Positions 1-12,796 of a DNA stretch of 64,000 nt are shown one piece after another (the first letter of the stretch is position 1; each line of letters begins with the position of its first letter). Both the position numbers and the translations under genes were made by a program. The notes under the pieces were generated by a model. It ran no database searches. It was not told the origin of the DNA and was given only the letters and a program-made list of their open reading frames with translations. Source of the DNA: Takifugu bimaculatus (lineage: Eukaryota; Chordata; Actinopteri; Tetraodontiformes; Tetraodontidae); contig CP034992.1 of the NCBI GenBank assembly GCA_004026145.2, positions 8,559,154 to 8,623,153 on the forward strand. The letters run 5' to 3'.

Positions 1-3000
1 GCCGGGAGAAGAAATAGGCCCTGTGGAACCTCCTCTGAACTAAATTGGATTGCCAATATGGCCCTCAGACGATGAGACGGAGAGAAAAACAATGGGCAGA
101 AAATAAATACTCCAGTGATGACTCCACTTTGTAGACGAACACAGTATTGATCTTCTTCTTTGTTGTTTGTTTAGAAAAGCCTCATCCCTGCTAATAGCTG
201 TCTCAAAGTGTAATCTCTCCCTTGTCCTCGCCCGCCTCTCCTCCCCCTCCACTCTCCCCATTATGTGGCTCCTTTAAGCGCGCCTCAAATAGTTTAGGTT
301 CAGTGTCACACTGGGGTACGGGGCATGGGACTGGGGACCAATTGTTTGCTAATGTTGACACCTGCCAGAGCAGGCTTTGGCCTATTTGGGGCCCGCCAAG
401 CTGCAAAACTGGATGCTCCCCCTCTTTAGCGAGATTAAGTGTGGGTTGCTGGGGTCACAAATCACTGGACTCCCTCTGATGTTGTCAGGGCCAGAGACTG
501 AGAGGGCTGAAAGAGAACGCTGCAGAGGGAGGGACAGAGGAGGGGAAAGGGATAAAGAGTGACAGTCTATTGTTTACTGAAAAGGAGGAGAATAATGTAT
601 CTTCTAGAGTGCGCGTAACCAGTGTGCCTCATTCAAATATATATCAGGGAGAGCTGCGTTCTCAGCTGCGTCAGTGCATAAATGTTATGAAAAGTGTGAG
701 TTTTTAATCCATTTCACAAAAGACTGTGGCGTTTCGCAGGCTCAGTAAAATTTTCCATTACTTTTACTTCTCAAAGTCGATGTTTACACTCAGATCTTAT
801 GATAAAATTATCGGCATGCGTTAGGTCTGCACGGGAAATATACAAATTTGTGTCTTTTCACCAACATATCTGCTTTTAATTTAGTTTTTAGTGCACCCGG
901 ATTGCACAAAGCCCAGAGAAAAGCATGCGTGGCCATGGAAGATAGTGCCTGGCACCCCTAACCCCCCCCCACCAAAGCCCTTCCTTTGCAGATGTACATT
1001 AATGCAAACAGAAAGACAGAGATCTGAGCTGCAGCAGAAGCTCCCTCTCTTCCTTTAAAACTGCTGCTGTCCAGCCTGATCGTGTCAGTTTGAAGGCCCC
1101 TATTCAAAAGTATTCATGCATCTGCCTTTGAGGCACAATAGAAGCTAGTTTATAAACTGTCTGCCCGGGCACCCAGAGGCTTTAGTTCTTATTGTTTTCG
1201 GCTCCTTAATAAACTTTTTGGAGGAGTTCATCAACTTGCCTGAATAGCCTATGCAGCAAGACTCAAGACTGAAAATAACAGAATGGCCTTTTCTCCTCCC
1301 TCTCCTTTCTCTCGTCCTTTTCTAGTCGCTGTTCGTTGAACAATGGCGAGAGTGGGCTGTCAGACATCACAGGTCTGTTTTTGTGGCGATACAAGGAAGG
1401 GGAAAAAAAGTATTCAATAAATAAAGGGGAAAACGCTGCCTTTTAAACTGTGAGTGATAAATGATGATATGAAGCTGCAGAGACCTCAGATCAGCAACCA
1501 AGTGTTGCGTCAATTGCAGATTGTAATGCTAAATACTTTTCTTTAAAGATAAAAATAATTCAAACTGATGAATGGGATTTTATTCCTCTAATTTTAGTTA
1601 TATTCTGACACCTGTTAGATGTGCAGCTCGGACACGATGTCATAAAAACGTCATTTTGGCTGTAAGCCATTAATCCACACCTTTAAATATGCCGGAGAAA
1701 AAATTAGCCAAACTTAAAAGTCTTTAAGACGTGTCTGCTTTAATTAATTTCATACCTAATTAAAACAGGCCTGTGCAGCCCATGCAGGCCGGCCTGTTTA
1801 GCCCGCTGCATGGCCATAATTGAAGTAATTGCAGAGAAAAAAAAAAGGCCTGCTTGGAAAATAAAAGCCCACAGCGGTCCAATTCAACACAATCGCCATC
1901 CAACCACGCTCCTTAACCCCCCCTCCAACCCTACCTCGGCAACCCCCCCCCAAATACTTCACCATCTGACCCAAAAAGGCCTTATTGGCTGCCCCGGACG
2001 AACCACCTACTGTTTCCCACCGATGCACTCGGAGTGTTTTAACACTCTAATTAGATGTGACAAGTTCAACGAGCTGGTTGCGGAGCAGGAAAAGCTGGTC
2101 AGGTTATGATTTCCGAGTCAGACTCACAGGGGAATCAGGACAGACAGCTGATTCCTGTCAGCCTCATTCATCTTCTTCCAGCCAATTAAACATCACCGCT
2201 AACAAAGCGGCGGCAATTTGGAGAATACATTAAAGGCTTTAAGGGGAAATGTAAATATTTAGAGGGGGGTTCAGGGCACTCAGAACTAGAGGAAAAAAAG
2301 GAAGCCTGCAGGGTTATCAATATTTGCTAAATGATCAGCTTTGGTTCGTCCTCTCCGCCATCAAATGAGCCAACCTGTTGACCTGTATGAAGTTAGCATA
2401 AGACAGAAAGAGAATTTAAAGTCCTAGCTGCACAGAGCAAAGCTGAGCTGTTCGCTCAGGGGCTGCAGGCCCAGCGCAGTGTCCTGAAGCCGCTCACAGT
2501 GAAAAATGGGTGAAATAAAACACAGACCGAAATGAGAGACGCGCACAAGCCCCCTGATGTTGTGACAGGATACCTGGAGGGCAACACTCCCTCTTTAATT
2601 TGTCTCGTATGGTTTGGGGACCCCCCCCACCAGACCTTCGCCCCTCGGAGACGGCGTAAAGCCTGCTGAATTTAATTCTCGATGGTGGAAATTATAGGCT
2701 GTAATTAAATATCACATCATTGCAAAAGCACTCGGTGGCAGAGACTCATCTTATCAAGTCGGTCGTCTCCGTCTCTGCTGTTATCACATCAATGGACGCC
2801 ACATCTGAAATGGATCTATCAGCAGTCGTGGGGGGAAATATACTAAACAAAGGGCACCTATGGATTTACAGCTTAAACTCTGATATTTTGGAGCAGGAAA
2901 TGTTAACCTTGAAATGCTGCTATCTGTGCCTAACAATGTACGATCATAACCCCATAAATGAGGGGAGAAATTGAATCCCTTTAAGTTATTAAGCAGGAAA

Positions 3001-6000
3001 GGATTATAAACTCGTCTTTATAAATGAGCTAGAAATCCCCATGTCTTCCTCTGTACACTTTTAAATTTCCCACAAGAAGCTGGAGAGGAAAGATTGCCCC
3101 CTTTTCAAGAGCCCCACAAGAGATGGAAAAACCATTTTTGTGCCCAGATAGGGACTCGTCCCACATGGTAAGCGCCACTTTAATTAATAGACAGCCCTGA
3201 GAGGTATCACTGTCAGCCTGAATAATGGCGGCAGAGCCAGTGTTTGTGCTTCTATGAATATTTTTGATGTGATCAAAGTCAAATGCCAGCACCCAATGAG
3301 TTTAAGCCCACTCCATTTTTTTTTTATTTAGTCTGATGCTGTCGACACTTAAAGCTGCTGACACTCAAACGTATCTGCAGCACACGGAAGGACTACAACC
3401 TTAAACTGCACTACTTAAAATTGATGCATTGCTCATTACTCATAAGCAACGGCTCTCGTGTTTTATGCTGCACGGTTTGCTCGTATTACCTTGCTGGAAC
3501 CAATAGGCTAATTTGCTACAGCAGTGGTAGCTGTTCACTGCATTTGGATGTATCATTAGTTAGAGTGCAAGTTTAAATTGCAATTTAAAAATTGAATTAC
3601 TTTTGGATGGAAATATCAGTAAATTGGACGAGGGTAAATTTTAGGGTAAATTTATGCAAACGATTTTAAAATGCAATTCAAACAAATGTTTAAATAAAGA
3701 AATGCAATAATTAGATAATCAGTTAGTCCACGTTAATTGATTCCCCAATAAATAAAATTAAGTTAAGTTAAGTCAAATATTTAAATGTCAAATATATGTT
3801 TTTGGGTAGGCATAGCAATATTAAATTACACACCTCTTACTGAGGAGGCATGCACGCCTAAATCAAATCTTTTATTTTGAATGTCAAAAACGGATCACAG
3901 AATAAATTACAGGAGAAACAGCAGAAATCTTAAATTCAGACATGACACAAAACTATTTCTGCCATTTTTTATATTTAGATAAGAGAACTAGATTTAATAA
4001 AACGCATTATTATTTTTATTATCATTTTTATTATTATTATTAATATTATTATTATTATTATTTTCGGCCCCTCTTGCTCTTTTTAGGAAGAGTATAGGCC
4101 CACCGTTATAAATTCCAGTGAAATGTGGCTTGAGTGGCTGCGGGGACAGGGGAGGTTAATCCGAGTTTAATGCAGTGAAGCACAGCGCAGGGTCTGGGCT
4201 ATGATGGGTATGTTATCTCTGCCCAACATTTGGGTCTCCCTCAATTTCCACCCAGCCAAATAGCTGCGAGAAAGTGCAGATGGAGTCACTCTCAATGCCT
4301 GAGGAAAAAACGTTATTAATAGCTAAATAACTTCGCCATACTTTCAGTGAATCTCTCACACACTGTTCTAGATGGATTTGTTTGAAGTGCTCTCTCGCTT
4401 CATTCCCCTGTCCTCCTCATTCAGCGCGGCTTTAGACCCGAAATATAGCTACATTATATTACCATACGGTGCGTGTGAGCCGCGGAGAGCGCGCAGCCTC
4501 CGCGCGTCCTGACGCACACACATTAATGACCCGACATTGTTAACGCCGACAGAAAATGATTTGGTTTGTTTTCAGAAACTCTTATTTTTATTGAATATTT
4601 AGACACACGCCTAGGGATTTCCCCCCCAGTGGCTAACCAGCTGGATCTTTTCTGACATCCTCTCCCCGCTTCTCTGTCACTTCTCTCATCGACGCGCGGA
4701 AATAATCCCATCTGGCATCTGTTTAATTACTTCGAAGACCTCAGGTAATCCCGCGATTTGCTGAAGTGACCATCGCCTGTCTGCGCACCCATCTGACAGT
4801 CAGGTTGGGTGTTTAGCTGTGACAGACAGATTTAACTGGTTTCTGGGGCCCAAGTTTGCAGACACATCGCTGTTATTACTGGGGAACAAATGTTCGCAAA
4901 ATGGGTGCATGTGCTCCGGACTGGGTTGCAGAAGAGTCTGTTCCAAATGAAAATACGTATCAGGAAAAAAAGAAGGCCAAAACAGCCGCGTAAAAGGTGG
5001 AGCTAAATTCAGAGCAGAATGTCGCATCCAGAAATATCTCATAAATACACGTCTAATAAAGATAGATTACAGATGGAATAAATCCGTGATGTAACCTCTG
5101 AGACAAATCACACGCACACTCACACACAGCCCTAATAAACAAATGGATAAATAAATAAATAATAAAGTATTAAAATCTGGATAAGTCAACGAAAAAAAAT
5201 ATGATTTTTTTTCTGCCCTGGGCGAGCCTCTGCGAGCTCCGCTCCGAGATGAAAGTGAAAAGAAATAAAAGGCTCTATTTAATCTGCTTTAAAACCCCTC
5301 TCCACAGAAGGGCTGCGCTTCAAACTCGGAGAGTGAGAGGCTGATTGGGGATAAATACAGTTCTTACTATGCCTGCGAGCTATTACACTCGGCACGAACA
5401 CAGCCACCTATTCAGCGAACATCGTGTGCACCGCTTATTCTAATAAGTATTAACGTTATTAGAAGCCACGCGGATGGCGTTAGTCTTTGCTTTACTTGCA
5501 GAAGGTAACTGGAACGCGAGTAAATAACAATACAGTCAACGCAGTTAACAACATAAAATTAGGAATTTTTGTAAGGACTGCGCCGACACTGCGTCGCTGC
5601 AACGATGCGCAACGGGCGGAGCCCCCGACTCGGCGGCCCTGCTGGCCCTGCTGGCCCTTTATGGAAACACCGGGGATACTTGAGACTAAATAGTGACATT
5701 TTCACATAACATTCACGCGTGGTGTGGCGCAAAATGGGGACCGTTTTCACGCTATCAACTGATTATTCTCCAACCGGCCATTATATAAAATTACAAAACT
5801 ATCTAGCAGCGGGGTGTGCTGAATAATTCATCTCCTTTTATGTCTCTCCGTGCCCTTTGTCCAAACTTTTCTCTTTCTTTTGCTCCAATTTTGAATAAGA
5901 ATAGACGGGCCCATGCACTCATTTTTTCCAGCTTTCCAGGATTTGCTTTTGTAGCTCGGACTTTTAGAAAAGCCTCAGCGGAGTCTTCTCGTTTACAAAA

Positions 6001-6689
6001 TTGAGTAGTTTTTTTTTTTTTTTGTAATAACAACACAGCTTAAATAGCATAAATTGCGCATTTTTACAGCATTTGCAAATAATACAAACGTTGATGTTCC
6101 TAATTAAATAATATAATACATTTGTTACATATTTAGGCCAATTAATATCCCATTGAAAAGTGAAATAAAAATATTATTAAATTATATGAAGTATTGTTGA
6201 TGGACTATGTTTTAATTCCTCCGATGACGCGCAAACTCCCGCCGGAATTACCAAATGAACTGCCAGTTTATCAAAACAGTTAAAATGGGGCAAACGCTGA
6301 ACGCGAATACCTGCGTCGTTATTTATCCGTCCTGTCGATGCCAATATAACAAATAATAACACAAACACTGGTTTCCAAAGCAGCTGACAAGTGGTGAAAC
6401 GTCGGCGGGCTGACATCGATTGTGATTCGGGTCAACTGTCAGCTGTCATTTAGAGGTCGTTAACCGTGTGAGTGAATGAGGTGGAATTCACTACACAAAT
6501 TAATTTTCTGCCGCTAAATGCCCTCTGCCAAGGCTCTCATAAATAATTGAGTGAAGGAACAACTGTTGGCTCAGAGTTTAAAGAAGGAATAAATCTGCGT
6601 TTAGCTCGGATGTGGAGCAATTTCCCAGGAGGACGTAAACATCTATTTAGAATAAAGGTTACTTCCTGCTTACACCACTGCGCCCCTGG

Positions 6690-6761
<72 letters not shown>

Positions 6762-6810
6762 GCTGTGTCAGACATACAAAAGGGCCATATATTTTCTGCT
6801 GTAAACTTAC
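1..6810 (-). other. pax7 intron 4 (partial), with AT-rich candidate regulatory blocks
   Basis: There is no coding exon here: no homeodomain peptide appears in either orientation. The stretch is rich in TAATTA/ATTA homeodomain cores and non-repetitive sequence, notably at about 1,640-1,880, 2,150-2,250, 2,660-2,850 and 3,030-3,300. An AT-rich run of TTA repeats lies at 4,010-4,065. Pax and other developmental regulator introns commonly hold conserved enhancers; that this one does is inference from composition only. Confidence 0.55.
6691..6760. repeat. (AAT)n microsatellite
   Basis: About 23 uninterrupted TAA/AAT units, roughly 50 nt downstream of the pax7 exon 4 donor in the direction of transcription. 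Read on the sense strand it is (ATT)n. Confidence 0.97.
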
Positions 6811-9076
6811 ATTTATCACCGAGGATGCCATCGATGCTATGCTTTGTTTTCTTTTCTCCATCTTCATCCTTCTTATCACAGTCATCCTCGTCATCTTTTT
6901 TGCCAAATCGGGCCCTCAAAACGCGGCTGATGGAGCTCACTAATGGCAACAAGAAGGTAAATGGATGATTAGCCCTAAAATCCATAAAAGATCCATATAA
7001 TCCTATCATACATTTAAGAAGGGGGGGGGGGGGGGGGGGGGGGTATCAAAAATGGCACAAGAAAAGTTTTGCATGATGAAGCTGCTTTTTTTTTTTTAAA
7101 TTTAAATGATGTTTCACAATATCGGGGTTTTGGTTGTTTCCTGCCACACTGAAACATTTTTATCAGTAACTGAGGGGATTAAAAAAACATGTTGGAAGCT
7201 GAGACGTGATGCTGCAGTGTTCGCTGGAAAAAAGTAAAAAAAAGTGCAGCTTACCAGAGGAAGCCTCACCTGAAGGAACTGTGCTTCTGTCGCACACTCC
7301 GTCCTTCAGCAGCTTATCCCGGATCTCCCAGCTGAACATACCCGGGTTCTCTCTCTTGTACTCCTCGATCCGCTTCTCCACGTCGGGAGTTGCCACCTGC
7401 TGCAGGTTTGGGGGAAAAAAAAGAGATTCTAAATATTTAACGATGTAAACAATTTTGAGGATTTAAATGATCGATTTTAAAATGTCAAGAAAGAGTTAAA
7501 TTTTACATTTGTAATTTCTATGAATTATCACATTTGAAAAGAACGGGAACAGGGAGACGTATCTTGTTTTGATTTTATTTTTTGAGAGTCCAAATCAAAG
7601 ACACGATATAGTAAAACTAACGATAACAGTGAACTACAATAATAATAACAATAATTAATCTTATTATTACTGCTAGAATAATTATTCTATACTTCCGCAG
7701 GTCCCACTTACCCTGGGCTTGCTGCCTCCGATGGCACCGGGACGAATCGAGCCGGTCTCCTGGTATCGGCAGAGGATCTTGGACACGCAGCCGTGAGAGA
7801 CTCGCAGTTGTCGCGAGATTACGCAAGGTCGGATGCCGTGGTGGGCCATCTCCACTATCTTGTGGCGGATGTGATTGGGCAGGGGCCTCCCGTTGATGAA
7901 CACACCGCCGAGCTGGTTGACCCTACCCTGGCCCAGAGGAGTGGACACTGCGCCGCAACGAACAACAGAAGTCTCAGAAACACAAGAAACACCGAGGCGC
8001 TTCAGAAAAGGTTTAACAGGTTCCCCGCGGAGCAGCGGAGGCCTAAATGGAGCCTGTGATAAAGAACTGGTGTCTGCAGACCGGACGCACCATCAATTTG
8101 GACATGTTTAAAGCAGTGTGTCTGACCGGGTCCCAGGCCACTTCAGCATCCAATTACACATTCAAGAGACACTAAAAAGGGCGACACTTCCCCACCTTCA
8201 TTATTCCTAGTCATGTTGTACAAATATTGATGTGATCCTTTGAGCTATCTCTTTGCCGTGTGTATTATTGCCATTTGCAGCAGCAGAACACTTGAGCAAA
8301 TCCCGGAGCTCGAGGAACTCGGGTGCTACGTGGGTTTTCAGCATTTCATTCCCGGGCACTTGAGCACGAACGGAGCCTAACAGGAAAACTGTCTCCATAA
8401 ATGCATGCAAATACCGCAGGCATCCTTTTTACTGCCCATATGCCGCAGGAGTGATGTAGGAATTAAACAAAAATCGGTTTGGTGTACAAATTAAAGCGTC
8501 CAAATATTATTATATTACCGTCGGGCACATCCTCCAATATGACCTATTTGGATTCATTGTAATTTTAGTAGGAGGTTGATGAAATAAACGCGTGAATTCG
8601 GGGTGTAAGAAAACGGCATTTTAATCCAAACCGTATTGTCCACGAATAAGCCCGCCTCGTTTTAAACAATAACCATGGAAACGCAAGAGTTACAAATTAT
8701 AACATATTCCTCGTTTTTGTTGAAATAAATATAAATAATTCATCTAACGCTGCGTGTTGAGTTTCCGCGCACGCACTTGCGTTTTCCCATGAGCAGCCTC
8801 ATTTGGGTTGTGAGCTTAATCACCGCTGACTGGAGGTCGCTATTTGTTCGCACTCCCGTTTATTTGCCAGCATGCGTCCGCTGAGTGAGCCGTGCGGCCC
8901 CCCTCACGCTGACAGACCGGAGTCTTGACGAGTATTGTCACAGGGACCGCAAGTTCACGCATGAAATCCCGCATGCTGTCATCGCCCTTACCTTCGAGAG
9001 GGAAGCCGGTTCGGGGGTAGTTCTGGCCCGGCGCGGGGCGCACCATCCGAGGCACTGTTCCTGGCAAAGTAGCCAT
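6811..9076 (-). CDS. pax7: Paired box protein Pax-7, exons 1-4 (5' part of gene; 3' part outside window)
   Basis: Transcription factor of the Pax3/7 subfamily, nuclear, acting in muscle progenitor, neural crest and dorsal neural tube specification (family knowledge). Coding exons on the minus strand: exon 1 9076-8992 ([18 protein letters not shown]...), exon 2 7947-7712 (236 nt), exon 3 7399-7270 or 7399-7255, exon 4 6939-6811. All junctions are GT-AG and phases agree. Exons 2-4 encode the bipartite paired domain ([19 protein letters not shown]..., [19 protein letters not shown], then [20 protein letters not shown]) and the octapeptide HSIDGILG. The residues [13 protein letters not shown] and GILGDK favour Pax7 over Pax3. 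Exons 2 and 3 have the lengths usual for PAX3/PAX7. A second in-frame ATG lies 3 nt upstream (9079); the downstream one was chosen because it gives the familiar MATLPG start. The homeodomain exons were not found downstream, so the gene leaves the window inside intron 4. Whether it is pax7a or pax7b cannot be decided. Confidence 0.95.
7021..7043. repeat. Homopolymer G(23) in pax7 intron 3
   Basis: Twenty-three consecutive G on the plus strand, which is C(23) on the pax7 sense strand, about 80 nt upstream of the exon 4 acceptor in a 315-nt intron. Confidence 0.97.
7948..8991 (-). other. pax7 intron 1
   Basis: A 1.04 kb intron with a GTAAGG donor (8991-8986) and a CAG acceptor (7950-7948). It splits the valine codon joining GFPLE to VSTPLGQG. 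No other feature is seen inside it. Confidence 0.85.
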
Positions 9077-9483
9077 CATGTAGCTACTCGAAACAACAAC
9101 AAAAAGACTCGAACCTGCTGTTCTTGCAAAGTCCAAGTCAAACGCGGGCTGATGTTGACGGCGCTACAAAATTGGTCTGCTGTCAAATTACAGTCCCTGG
9201 CGGAAAACTGGGAGAAAAGCCCTCCTACCACCGGGGAAAGGATGCTCTCCTCTGCTGCAACCAACGTGCCAAAATTTTAAAAAAAGGAAATAACCACGAC
9301 TAGGAATGAATATGAATAAATATGCGGGACGATGGTGTGACTGAGAAGGAAGATGTGCTGTTTTCCCTCGGTGTAGTTTGGGTTCAGTCTAATGTCTGCC
9401 GGCTGCTTGGAAGTAGTTTAAGTGGTCAACTTTCCTGCATGTCGTAGGAGGAGACAGCCGTACGCTCCCATAGGCTCCCTGGC

Positions 9484-9540
9484 CTTTCTTTTATGGATGA
9501 AAGCGAGTGGGTTTAGCCAGAAGCGCAGCGACCAATCAGA
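9484..9540 (-). promoter_or_regulatory. Candidate pax7 core promoter (CCAAT and TATA-like boxes)
   Basis: On the minus strand an ATTGG (inverted CCAAT) at 9536-9532 is followed about 40 nt downstream by the TATA-like ATAAAAGA at 9494-9487. This would place transcription start near 9460 and give a 5' UTR of about 385 nt. The spacing is typical of a vertebrate core promoter, but no transcript supports it. Confidence 0.45.
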
Positions 9541-11278
9541 GCGACACATTCCACTTTTAATTCACTGTCGCGTCGCTCATAAAGACTCCACACACCGAAT
9601 AAAACAGCTGAATTACAGCTAAAGCTTCGTCTAAACCCAGAGATAACTGCCCAAACCTGTGGAACTCTTTCTTTCTTGATTTCTTTCTTTTTTTCTTTCT
9701 TTCAATAAACGTTAAAATGCCGAGTCGACTCTCCCTCCTTCCAGATTTTGTTGGCCATCACCAATTAATGGGAAGTCGCCTCTTCACGGGAGCGTGTGTA
9801 AATTAAATTTTTCATCCAAACTACTTATGTCAAGCTGCCGATGGGGACAAACGCTGCGTAAAGACGCACTGGTCCGCTTGGAGACTGGAATTGTTCACCT
9901 CTCCACTGGTTAAACACGCGCAGGACAAGCATTTAAATTTGCTGCTCTAACTTTTCCGGTAATTAAAACATTTGGGTCGACCTGCTGTTGAAAACAACAG
10001 GTTGCTGTCCCCCCCCAAAATAATTGCTGGGAGGTGATTGTTAAGGAAATACCCCCACCACCACCCTGACAAAAAAGCGCACATGTTTCAGGAAAAGAAG
10101 AGGTGCGTGTGTCAACTCTGTGGGCCCACCGCATGTAAATTGTGTGACAATTGCCGTGGAAAACACTCCTGGTGGAAGGCAATTTCACAAATAATTTTAG
10201 CAACAATTAGGAAGTGTGGAGGGGTGAAATGGCGATTTCACATGCAGATGTGCCAGTGGGAACGATCTGGTACCCTGCCGAATAGCTCTGACCCTCACTC
10301 CCCCGCTTTGGTTTGCTTCACATGGGACAGAGAGCACAAAGAGACCGACTCACCCTCCCGCAGACGCAGAAACACTGGATTCAATCAAGCATCAATCACG
10401 GGAAATCCCAACAATACTAAAATGCGTTGTTGTTTCTCTGCATTTACAACAGGTAATTATCCAACGCGCACGCACGCCCAACTCTGCACCAGTATTGGCC
10501 TCTGTCCACCAGGTTTTCTCTGTTAACCTGATGATCGACGCTGGAGAAAATGATCTGAAACTGTTGTGGCGACAGAAATGATCTGAATCGTTAAAATTCA
10601 TTCAGGTTACGTTTTTATTGTTTCTGAGGGACGTGTTTGGCTGAACTGCGCAATACATTTGGTAAATTCTTGATTTTGTTTTAAATGGTACTCCCGATCC
10701 CTTTCACAATCCAATCACTTGGAATAAAAATATATTTTGATTTTATTTTTTATTTTCTATTCACGTTGGGTCGCAGTTCATACTGAAAAGCGTAAACCTC
10801 CAAATCAGCGCACGTTGGATCCTGAATTTAAGATGGAACATTGCAAGGACATCTGTCGTTTTAAGAGTTTGTAAAGTTTATCGCCAAAATAGCATAAACA
10901 AAAATAACATGTCCATACATTGTTGTGTCCGCTAGTGGGCGACTTAAGCGTCTGTGGTCCCGTGAACGCCTCATGCTTGATCTGAACCGCACCGTGTCCT
11001 CAGCACACCCTAAACCCGGGCCACTCCGCCCGTTTCTGCGGGCTCCTGCGCAGCATCTGGCTCAAATAAGCAACTCTGTCACTGAAGTTTCCTTCCAGCC
11101 TCAGCAGACAGAACAAAAACACACTTCCTCTCCCGATACTGTCTCAAATCTTATCTTGATCACAACCTCTCTTCAAACACTTCTCCTACATAGCCTCTCA
11201 TTATTTGTGTTATGGTTATTAACTGCTTTTTCCCCCTCCCCCAACTTTTTTTGGCTTGTAGGTGAAGAGACCCCCCCC

Positions 11279-11311
11279 CACACACACACACACACACACG
11301 CACACACACAC
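11279..11311. repeat. (CA)n microsatellite
   Basis: Short CA run with one CG interruption, following a run of nine C. Confidence 0.9.
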
Positions 11312-12735
11312 CTCAGATAATCTGATACATCACCAATTTTCTCTGTCTGAGGTGAACAAAGAAAATGAGAACAGACTTAAGGGGCAGAGACAAATAGTTT
11401 GTTTTAAAGAGAATTTAAATTGAGCAGCATTTATATTTTCTGGTGAGATCTCAGTGACTCACGTTATCGTTTATAAATGTCACCCAGTCTGACCTCTGAT
11501 CTCCTCTCTGTGCTCTGTATCTCCTACAATCCCAAATTCAACCCAAACACCAGGAGTTAAAAACCTGCCTGGGCTGTTGGCAAAAAAATAAAATAAATAA
11601 ATAACAGTAAAATGGTTTCAAAACAAATTAAAGTCGAAAGGTGAATTAGTTTATGTATCAATTGTGTGTTTATGTATTATCAAGGATAACTAGATTTCTA
11701 AACATGAATCTACATAAATCATCACATTTTGTTGGTTAATTAAGTCAAATACGACTCGAAACAAATCTAAAATCCACAGGAGGAGAAACGCTGCCTCCCC
11801 AGTCCGTCTGCAGACAGGAACCCTCCACTCCAGTGAAGGTTTGTTAGTTTAGTGAGACATTTTCACATCTGCGGACCATTTTGGAAGTGTCATTGCTTCT
11901 GAAGAGTGTGTGTACGAGACGGAAGCTGCCAACGCTCAATCTGGACTAAAACTTTATTTGGGAAAAAAGCTGATGTTTGCTGACAGGAGGGGGGTCCAAA
12001 CAGAGGAGCTGACATTGGGTGCATACGCAGGGTGAGATGCAGCATTCCTCACACTCATTTGGTCTGAATTAGCCATGTGTGAACAGTTCGAGCTCCCGCG
12101 GCTGCATGCAGGCTGAGAACAAGATGCACTAAACGGCGCTCCACATACGTAGGTGAGGCTGCAAGAAGGTCCACGCGCAGGTCAGGAATAATCATCCGGC
12201 TTCTAAAGCTGAAGCTGCCAGTCAAAAGAACCGAGAGGACAAAATCACAGAGAAAATGTGAAAAATCTTTATTGTCTTTAAAAATACTGATAAATCAGAT
12301 TTTCTTCAGCACTGTTTATACGACACACAATGAGCCATTTGGGTCTTTAATACCAGCAATTAACTGGGGGAAAATCCAGAAGAACAGTTAATTACTTTAA
12401 AAGAAAAAAAATAAGTCTTTTACATGATGATAGATGGTGAAACATGAGGTGGGACATCCCAAAATACTGAGTTTAGATCAAATCTGATTATAATCCTAAT
12501 CATTATTATTAAAGGCTGTAAGTAGTGATATTAGTATTGTATTTGCTTTGTTTTAAAATATGGATTTGTAGTGTTTAAAATGCATGTATGGGCTATGACA
12601 GTATTATGACTTTTCATTTTAATAAAATGGAATTTTCGGAGAGTTCCTGCATGCACCCGTACAACTAGTGGGACCAGGGAACCTGTCCTGTCAGCATTCA
12701 CCGGGAAAGAGGGAGAACACACACCAGGCATCACA

Positions 12736-12738
<3 letters not shown>

Positions 12739-12795
<57 letters not shown>
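12739..12795. repeat. (CA)n microsatellite
   Basis: About 28 uninterrupted CA dinucleotides. Confidence 0.97.

Positions 12796-12796
<1 letters not shown>

Noticed and set aside
1..6810. Search for the pax7 homeodomain exon
   Set aside because: No frame encodes the paired-type homeodomain; the exon must lie beyond the window start.
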